Under the pieces are notes generated by a model that was given only the letters and a program-made list of their open reading frames with translations, was not told the origin of the DNA and ran no database searches. DNA of 64,000 nt from a bacterium (GTDB lineage: Bacteria; Vulcanimicrobiota; Vulcanimicrobiia; Vulcanimicrobiales; Vulcanimicrobiaceae). This document shows, piece after piece, positions 59,701 through 64,000 of this stretch (position 1 is its first letter; every line of letters begins with the position of its first letter). The stretch spans positions 62,001 to 126,000 of the forward strand of contig JAJYFL010000005.1 of assembly GCA_021790935.1 (NCBI GenBank). The letters are read 5' to 3'. The position numbers were made by a program, and so were the translations under genes.

Positions 59701-60466
59701 AACCCGGATAGGTACCGTCGCGGATGACTTGGTTGATGAAGCCCGCGAGGCCCTGGCCTTCCGCGTTCGCCGGCGAGGCGCCGGTGTAGACCTGGAGCTC
59801 TTGCTGGCCGAGCGCCGAGGCGTTCGTCGACGGATAGTTGTCGAAGGCGCGGTTAACCGGTACGCCGTCGAACTCGTAGCCGACTTGGTCGTAGTCGCCG
59901 CCGCGGATATAGACGCTTTGGTACCAGCCGGCCTGGCCGACGGGAACGTAGGCGCCCGGGACGGTCGCGATGGCCGAGTACGCGTTATTCAAACCGCCGC
60001 CGCCGCCGAGCGCCTGGACCGTCGATTGCGTGCTCGCATTGACGGAGTAGACGTCGGCCGTGGTGCCGGATTTGATGAGCGAACTCGCCGCGCGCGAGGT
60101 TACTTTGGCGATGGTCTTCAGCGCCGGTTGAAGGCTGACGCTCACCGTTTGGGTGGCGTCGGCGAAGACCGTGATGCCCCCCTCGCTCGCCGGGGCATAG
60201 CCGTCTTTGCTGACCGAGACGGTATACGTATCCGGGATGAGCGAGATAAAGGCGAAGTGCCCGGTTGCATCGGTGTTTGCCGACATCGTCTCCGATGGAC
60301 TCGACACGGTCACCTTCGCATCGGCGATAGGTGCCTGCGTGCTCGCGTCCACCACGGAGCCCGATACGCCGCCGGTGGTGCCTGCCAGTGCCCATGTTCC
60401 CTGGGCAAGCATAGCCACCGCTAGCAGTACGGCCACCAACGCATGCCGGATCCGAAATCTTGGCAT
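56762..60466 (-). CDS. Large TonB-dependent outer-membrane receptor with a carboxypeptidase-regulatory-like domain
   Basis: This 1,234-residue protein has a signal peptide (to about residue 29), a carboxypeptidase-regulatory-like beta-sandwich at about 33-112 (VSGSVVDASTQAPIADAKVT), then a plug domain ([21 protein letters not shown]) and a long beta-barrel. The last residues DAYLDLKLKL suit a C-terminal strand. It has a GGAGGAACC ribosome binding site. Such receptors import siderophores, vitamins or glycans; the cargo is not evident, and no uptake genes are adjacent. TonB-box and ExbBD genes are not in view. Confidence 0.92.
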   Translation of the reverse strand: MPRFRIRHALVAVLLAVAMLAQGTWALAGTTGGVSGSVVDASTQAPIADAKVTVSSPSETMSANTDATGHFAFISLIPDTYTVSVSKDGYAPASEGGITVFADATQTVSVSLQPALKTIAKVTSRAASSLIKSGTTADVYSVNASTQSTVQALGGGGGLNNAYSAIATVPGAYVPVGQAGWYQSVYIRGGDYDQVGYEFDGVPVNRAFDNYPSTNASALGQQELQVYTGASPANAEGQGLAGFINQVIRDGTYPGSASTDIGIGGPTYYHKMNVEAGGATPDRRFSYYVGIGGYNQDFRSYDQNNGAAISSLYGIPFDYQMPPAGAFSANPNTSGIGCDPTSAVAASYDACYNVGIYGAGPGGLILGPYNMFNYSNISDRENVVNLHFAIPHKNNPYRDDIQVLFDTSNLVSKFYSSPSDWGKALFDYAATNGLLYNTGTVGTNYPFYLNGIPGVPSLQATQYNGPLGVPLPSNYQSMMVPFAWPNEPNLAATGGLPIPFSERDGMQNGQSIVKLQYQHNFDSSAYLRVYGYTFYSNWFLSGPNTYYSNFDGIMPDDYELSTHTAGVSATFAKQLNPQNLLQLQGSYTQASVIRDFSSQILNGLFHKPLALLVNGNAPYSGICYTASGTPTGCSAIQGGHPATLTLGNAFAGGTPPVVTAANCGGGPCTYYTVENGLLATYNNVTPKFTAFSITDQWQPSAKLLFNLGLRMDRFQYIGADTHTGAARTFWFNAWNQAMCVDTATPGAAPVSKGSLGIPVTSACSVAGTSYAPATMTNTDANYSFNVLQPRLGATYTVDPLTVLRASYGKYTQAPNSAFEQYNTLQQDLPDFLGPTFYAYGRTSPGYPIQPEISYNTDFSIEHQFKNTDLSFKLTPFYRKTNNQIQQFFLSQKTGFVSGLNVGNQTSKGIELEIQKGSFNRDGFSGLFSYTYTNSSVKLNTLSNGSTVVSGINQNIQQYNGYTSYCSTHTTDPRCGGNGGNAAPCYTSAGAPDFACAANSIANPYWNAPVQSLLDPNANYIPMDIFPLGINSQTNSYEVPNVATLVLNYKHGKFAITPSFQYNSGGYYGAPLQNSGIDPASGCSALTGTTAGDPRYPYGAAGGSPYNAMTCNGTLVAIPDPATGVFDKPGAFRSPQRFTMHTQLSYEVSPKATLVLTLANIIDRCWGGSKEPWTNVPGIPAGKVCNYGAVAYGTLAPVGNVYNPGATIQPEFANPYMPYFGSLPFDAYLDLKLKL

Positions 60467-60611
60467 GGTTCCTCCTTACAATGAGGGGTCGGTGTTTAAG
60501 TACCTAATGATCGCTTGCGGAATGCGGAAAAACCCGCCGCCCCAAATGCGACCATTGTCACCGTTCTTAGGGCTCGCCGTTAATCCTCTGAGAAATTTCT
60601 GAGAATCGCGC
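60467..60611 (-). other. Intergenic region upstream of the receptor gene
   Basis: These 145 bp between sucD and the receptor gene hold a CTGAG direct repeat around a palindromic AGAAATTTCT core (60588-60606), and the receptor ribosome binding site. A promoter for the receptor presumably lies here, but I see no convincing -10 and -35 pair. Confidence 0.4.
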
Positions 60612-61490
60612 TCAGACCTTAGCGGCCAGGCGCGCCGCCAGCAGGGCCGGGATCTGGGAGGGGCGGTCGGCCACCGGGACCCCGGCGGCTTGGAAGGCTG
60701 CGATCTTGCTTTGAGGCGTGCCGAACTTGCCTGAGATGATCGCGCCGGCATGGCCGAGCGACTTGCCCGGAGGCGCGTTCCGGCCGCCGATGAAGGCCAC
60801 GACCGGCTTCTCCGGCAGGTGCTCGGCGATGAAGGCGGCGGCGTCTTCTTCATCCGAGCCGCCGATCTCCCCGCAGAGGACGATGGCCTCGGTCTGGGGG
60901 TCGTTGGCGAACTCGCGAAGGCAATCGACGAAGGTGGTGCCGATGATCGGGTCGCCCCCGATGCCCACGCAGGTCGACTGGCCGAGGCCCGCCCGCGTAA
61001 GGAGGTCGACCACTTCGTAGGTCAGCGTCCCCGAACGCGAGATCAGCCCGACGCCGCCCTCTTTGAAGACGTGGCCCGGCATGATGCCGACCGAGGCCTT
61101 CCCCGGCGAGATGAGGCCGGGGCAGTTCGGGCCGATGATGCGCATGCCCGGCGTCGCTCCGACGACCTGGAGCATGTCGTGCACCGGAACGCCTTCGGTG
61201 ATGCAGATCGCGAGCGCGATGCCCGCGTCGTAGGCTTCGTAGAGAGCATCCGCTGCAAACGGCGGCGGCACGAAGATGCAGGTGAGCGTCGCCCCCGTTG
61301 CGTCGACGGCCTGCTTCACCGTATCGAAGACCGGCAGCCCGTGCTCGGTCGTCCGGCCGCCTTTGCCCGGCGTCACGCCGCCGACGATCTCCGTACCGTA
61401 CGCTAGCATCCGCCCCGTATGATACGAGCCCTCCGCCCCGGTGATTCCCTGGACGATGATCTTGCTGTTCTTATCGAGATAGATCGACAC
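60612..61490 (-). CDS. sucD: Succinate-CoA ligase, alpha subunit
   Basis: This 292-residue subunit carries the phosphorylated His in [10 protein letters not shown] and the CoA-binding Rossmann domain ([35 protein letters not shown]). With SucC it interconverts succinyl-CoA and succinate in the TCA cycle. It follows sucC by 19 bp. Confidence 0.97.
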   Translation of the reverse strand: MSIYLDKNSKIIVQGITGAEGSYHTGRMLAYGTEIVGGVTPGKGGRTTEHGLPVFDTVKQAVDATGATLTCIFVPPPFAADALYEAYDAGIALAICITEGVPVHDMLQVVGATPGMRIIGPNCPGLISPGKASVGIMPGHVFKEGGVGLISRSGTLTYEVVDLLTRAGLGQSTCVGIGGDPIIGTTFVDCLREFANDPQTEAIVLCGEIGGSDEEDAAAFIAEHLPEKPVVAFIGGRNAPPGKSLGHAGAIISGKFGTPQSKIAAFQAAGVPVADRPSQIPALLAARLAAKV

Positions 61491-61509
61491 TCTGCTTCTC
61501 CAGCTCCGT

Positions 61510-62670
61510 CTATTGCGTTAGGCCGACGGCAGCGGCCGCGCCTTCGTCCATCGTCTCCACCGGCGTCATGCCGGCGTCGGCGAGAATCTTTCGGCCGAGT
61601 TCTTCGTTGGTCCCCGTCAAGCGAATGACGAGCGGAATCTTGCGCGATTTCGTCGTCTCGAGCGCTTCGACGATGCCTTTAGCGACTTCGTCGCAGCGGG
61701 TGATGCCGCCGAAGATGTTGATGAACAAGGATTTCGCCCCGGTGTGGTTCACGATCAACTCGTAGCAACTGCGCACGCGCTCCGCGTTGGCGCCGCCGCC
61801 GACGTCGAGAAAGTTCGCAAAGTTGCCGCCGGCGTTGCGCACCGCGTCCATCGTGCCCATCGCGAGGCCCGCGCCGTTGGCCATCGTCCCCACGTTGCCG
61901 TCGAAGCGGCGGAAGTTGCGAATGCCCAAACCAGCCTGCGTCGCCAGCGTCTCGTCGGCGTCCAGCGGCAGCGTCTGCTGCCAAACTTTAAACTCCGGAT
62001 TCTTGTAGAGCGCGTCGTCGTCGAGTTCCACCTTCGCATCCGACGCGAAGACGTGGCCGTCGGAGGTGAGGACGAGCGGATTGATCTCGACCAGCTTCGC
62101 ACCATATTTAAAGAAGAGATCGTACAAGCCGGCAAGGATGCCCGGCAACTGCTTGCGGTAACCGGCATCGAGGCCGGCGGCGAATGCCAGCGTGCGCCCG
62201 ATGAACGGCGAGTACCCGATCGCCGTATTCACGAAGAACTTCGCGATCGACTCGGGATGCTGCTCGGCAACCTCCTCGATATCCATTCCGCCGAACTTGC
62301 TCACCATCACCACCGGTCTCTTCGTGGTGCGATCGATGGCGATGGCGCAGTACGCTTCTTTTGCGATCGGCAGCTTCGCTTCGACGAGCAGCGACCTCAC
62401 CGGCTCGCCTTGCGGGTTCTGCCGGTTCTTGATGACGAGTTGCAGAATCTCGTTCGCGCGCGCCCGCGCCTCCTCGGGCGTACTGGCAAATTTGATGCCG
62501 CCCGCTTTGCCGCGCCCGCCGACCAGGACTTGCGCCTTCACGACCCAGTCTCCCGGATTTCCCGCCACGAACGCCGCAGCGTCTTCGGCGGTGCCGCAGT
62601 GCGCGCCGCTCGGCACGGGAATGCCCGCGCGCCGGAACAACTCCTTGCCCTGGTACTCCATCAAATTCAT
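61510..62670 (-). CDS. sucC: Succinate-CoA ligase, beta subunit
   Basis: This 386-residue subunit has an ATP-grasp domain ([40 protein letters not shown]) and the C-terminal part with [20 protein letters not shown] and [17 protein letters not shown]. The family nucleotide preference (ATP or GTP) is not clear from sequence. It is transcribed with sucD, and probably with the acyl-CoA dehydrogenase gene 79 bp upstream. Confidence 0.97.
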   Translation of the reverse strand: MNLMEYQGKELFRRAGIPVPSGAHCGTAEDAAAFVAGNPGDWVVKAQVLVGGRGKAGGIKFASTPEEARARANEILQLVIKNRQNPQGEPVRSLLVEAKLPIAKEAYCAIAIDRTTKRPVVMVSKFGGMDIEEVAEQHPESIAKFFVNTAIGYSPFIGRTLAFAAGLDAGYRKQLPGILAGLYDLFFKYGAKLVEINPLVLTSDGHVFASDAKVELDDDALYKNPEFKVWQQTLPLDADETLATQAGLGIRNFRRFDGNVGTMANGAGLAMGTMDAVRNAGGNFANFLDVGGGANAERVRSCYELIVNHTGAKSLFINIFGGITRCDEVAKGIVEALETTKSRKIPLVIRLTGTNEELGRKILADAGMTPVETMDEGAAAAVGLTQ

Positions 62671-62749
62671 AGCCGCCGCTCCTTCGCTGCAACGTTCGCG
62701 TCGCCTCTCAACGCACGCACCGCTGCGTCAAAAGTCGCACGCAGAACTA

Positions 62750-63910
62750 CTACGGTAGACGTCCCAGCAGCGAGCGGGCGATGATGATCTGCTGGATCTC
62801 CGAGGTGCCTTCGTAGATCTCGGTGATCTTCGCGTCGCGGTAGTAACGCTCGACCGGGAACTCCGTGGTGTAGCCGTAACCGCCGTGGATCTGAACCGCT
62901 TCCGCCGCGTGCTTGCGCGCCGCAGTCGATGCGAAGAGTTTCGCCTTGCTGCCTTCGACCGCGAAGGGTTTGCCGGCGTCGCAGAGCGCCGCCGCGCGAT
63001 AGGTGAGGATGCGCGCCGCATCGAGATCGGTCGCCATCTGCGCGATCTTGAACGAGATGCCCTCGAACGAACCGATCGGCTTCCCGAAGGCGATGCGTTC
63101 TTTGGCGAACTTCACCGAGGCGTCCAAGCAGGCCGCCAGAATGCCGCAGGCCTGCGCCGCGATTCCGATGCGCCCGCCCTGCAGCGCCGTCATCGCGCTG
63201 CCGAACCCGTCGCCGATCGCACCCAGCAGCGCCGCGTGCGGGACGATCGCGCCGTCGAACGCGAGATCGCACGTGTTGCTGGTGCGGATGCCGAGCTTCT
63301 CGGTGACGCGCTCGACCGTGATGCCGGGCGTGTCGTTATCGACCAAGAACGCGCTCACGCCTTTGGCCCCCGGCCCGCCGGTGCGGAACATGCCCATGAA
63401 GACGCGCGAGTAACTTCCGTTGGTGCACCACTGCTTGCGCCCGTTGAGAACGAAGCCGTCGCCGGTGCGCTTGGCCGTAGCGCGAATGTTGGCCGCGTCC
63501 GAGCCGGCGTCGGGCTCGGTCAGCGCGAAACCGGCGATCGCGTCGCCGGCGGCGAGTTGCGGCAGGTAGCGCTTACGCTGCTCGGCGTTCCCGAGCCGGT
63601 TGATCGCCGCGCAGATCATCGAATGAACGGAGAACGTCACCGCCGTTCCCGCGTCGACGCGCGCGATCTCCTCGACCGCCAGCGCGTACGAGACGTAATC
63701 GACGCGCGCGCCGCCGTACTCCTCGGGCACGAGCAGCCCCATCAAGCCCGCCCGGCTGAGTTTTGTATACAACTCGCGCGGAAAGGTGTGGTCGCGATCC
63801 CACCGCGCGACGTACGGTGCGATCTCGCGATGCGCGATCTCGGCCGCGAGCGCGCCGATCTGCCGCTGGTGGTCGGTGAGATCGAACGCGACCAGCGTCT
63901 GGGTGCTCAC
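62750..63910 (-). CDS. Acyl-CoA dehydrogenase
   Basis: This 386-residue flavoenzyme oxidises short- or medium-chain acyl-CoAs. Features are FALTEPDAGSDAANIRATAK, the substrate-binding TKLGIRTSNTC-like stretch and the catalytic Glu in ITEIYEGTSEIQQIIIAR. GTG at 63910 is the start. It lies just after a thiolase gene, a common fatty-acid or butyrate degradation pairing. Confidence 0.95.
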   Translation of the reverse strand: MSTQTLVAFDLTDHQRQIGALAAEIAHREIAPYVARWDRDHTFPRELYTKLSRAGLMGLLVPEEYGGARVDYVSYALAVEEIARVDAGTAVTFSVHSMICAAINRLGNAEQRKRYLPQLAAGDAIAGFALTEPDAGSDAANIRATAKRTGDGFVLNGRKQWCTNGSYSRVFMGMFRTGGPGAKGVSAFLVDNDTPGITVERVTEKLGIRTSNTCDLAFDGAIVPHAALLGAIGDGFGSAMTALQGGRIGIAAQACGILAACLDASVKFAKERIAFGKPIGSFEGISFKIAQMATDLDAARILTYRAAALCDAGKPFAVEGSKAKLFASTAARKHAAEAVQIHGGYGYTTEFPVERYYRDAKITEIYEGTSEIQQIIIARSLLGRLP

Positions 63911-63925
63911 GGGTTGCGTAACCTG

Positions 63926-64000
63926 TTACCCGACGCGAATCAGGACGGCGTCGCCTTGGCCGCCGCCGCTGCAGATCGAGGCGATGCCGAGGCCGCCGCC
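63926..64000 (-). CDS. C-terminus of an acetyl-CoA acetyltransferase (thiolase), partial
   Basis: The last 24 codons on the minus strand read GGGLGIASICSGGGQGDAVL and end IRVG before TAA at 63928-63926. The Cys-Ser-Gly-Gly-Gly motif is the C-terminal active-site signature of thiolases. The rest lies beyond the window edge. It is 15 bp upstream of the acyl-CoA dehydrogenase. Confidence 0.92.
   Translation of the reverse strand, partial: GGGLGIASICSGGGQGDAVLIRVG

Overview
The window is GC-rich bacterial DNA, densely packed with genes, many of which overlap their neighbour by 1 or 4 nt (TGATG, ATGA, GTGA). A TonB-dependent receptor, an RND permease, SecDF and several exported proteins point to a diderm. 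The LexA operators are of the Gram-positive type (CGAAC-N4-GTTCG) and lexA is divergent from a YneA-like LysM gene, which is a Terrabacteria trait. A deep-branching diderm of the Terrabacteria side, such as Candidatus Eremiobacterota/Vulcanimicrobiota (WPS-2), fits best. This placement is inference; no rRNA gene is present.

Layout. 1-1072: a RES/Xre-type toxin-antitoxin pair and a transposase remnant that abuts ssb. 1073-9483: ssb-rpsF, an RND permease, and an apt - exported protein - rel - TSUP transporter operon. 9576-16419: envelope and protease genes, including a TonB-like protein, a DUF4097 lipoprotein, a tricorn-type protease, a tandem-heptad coiled-coil protein and a clostripain-family protease. 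16420-17930: an AbiEii-type toxin-antitoxin module between two copies of a palindromic repeat. 17920-23621: LD-carboxypeptidase, a HIRAN/RecQ-like helicase and secDF.

23657-36615: a long minus-strand flagellar-type secretion operon in transcription order flgB-flgC-fliE-fliF-fliH-fliI-lytic transglycosylase-hypothetical-flgG-like-fliM-fliN-fliP-metF-fliQ-fliR-flhB-flhA, continuing into secDF. It is unusual: no separate fliG, fliF ends in a FliG-middle-domain-like segment, flgB and fliM are short, metF sits between fliP and fliQ, and a perfect 32-bp inverted repeat lies between fliN and fliP. No hook, filament or stator genes are in the window.

36661-52094: DUF3810 protein, rpsI-rplM, a small MarR-like regulator, DUF5069-truA, lysS, greA, then an operon of dus, class III aminotransferase, SRPBCC protein, a relative of cyanobacterial acyl-ACP reductase and a quinate-dehydrogenase-like protein; a NicO-like transporter; and an FHA-panC-coaBC-coaX operon for coenzyme A, plus a PilZ protein. 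52107-55640: a methionine gamma-lyase-like PLP enzyme, an orphan PTS EIIC, lexA, and the divergent SOS-controlled LysM protein. 55778-56250: a ParE/RelE-type toxin-antitoxin pair. 56514-56700: a 26-bp inverted-repeat element enclosing 17-bp tandem repeats. 56762-64000: a large TonB-dependent receptor, sucCD, acyl-CoA dehydrogenase and the end of a thiolase.

A recurring theme is promoter placement: the three toxin-antitoxin operons, the MarR-like gene and (nearly) dus have a -10 box 5-9 nt before the start codon, usually of the extended TGnTATAAT form, predicting leaderless or near-leaderless mRNAs.
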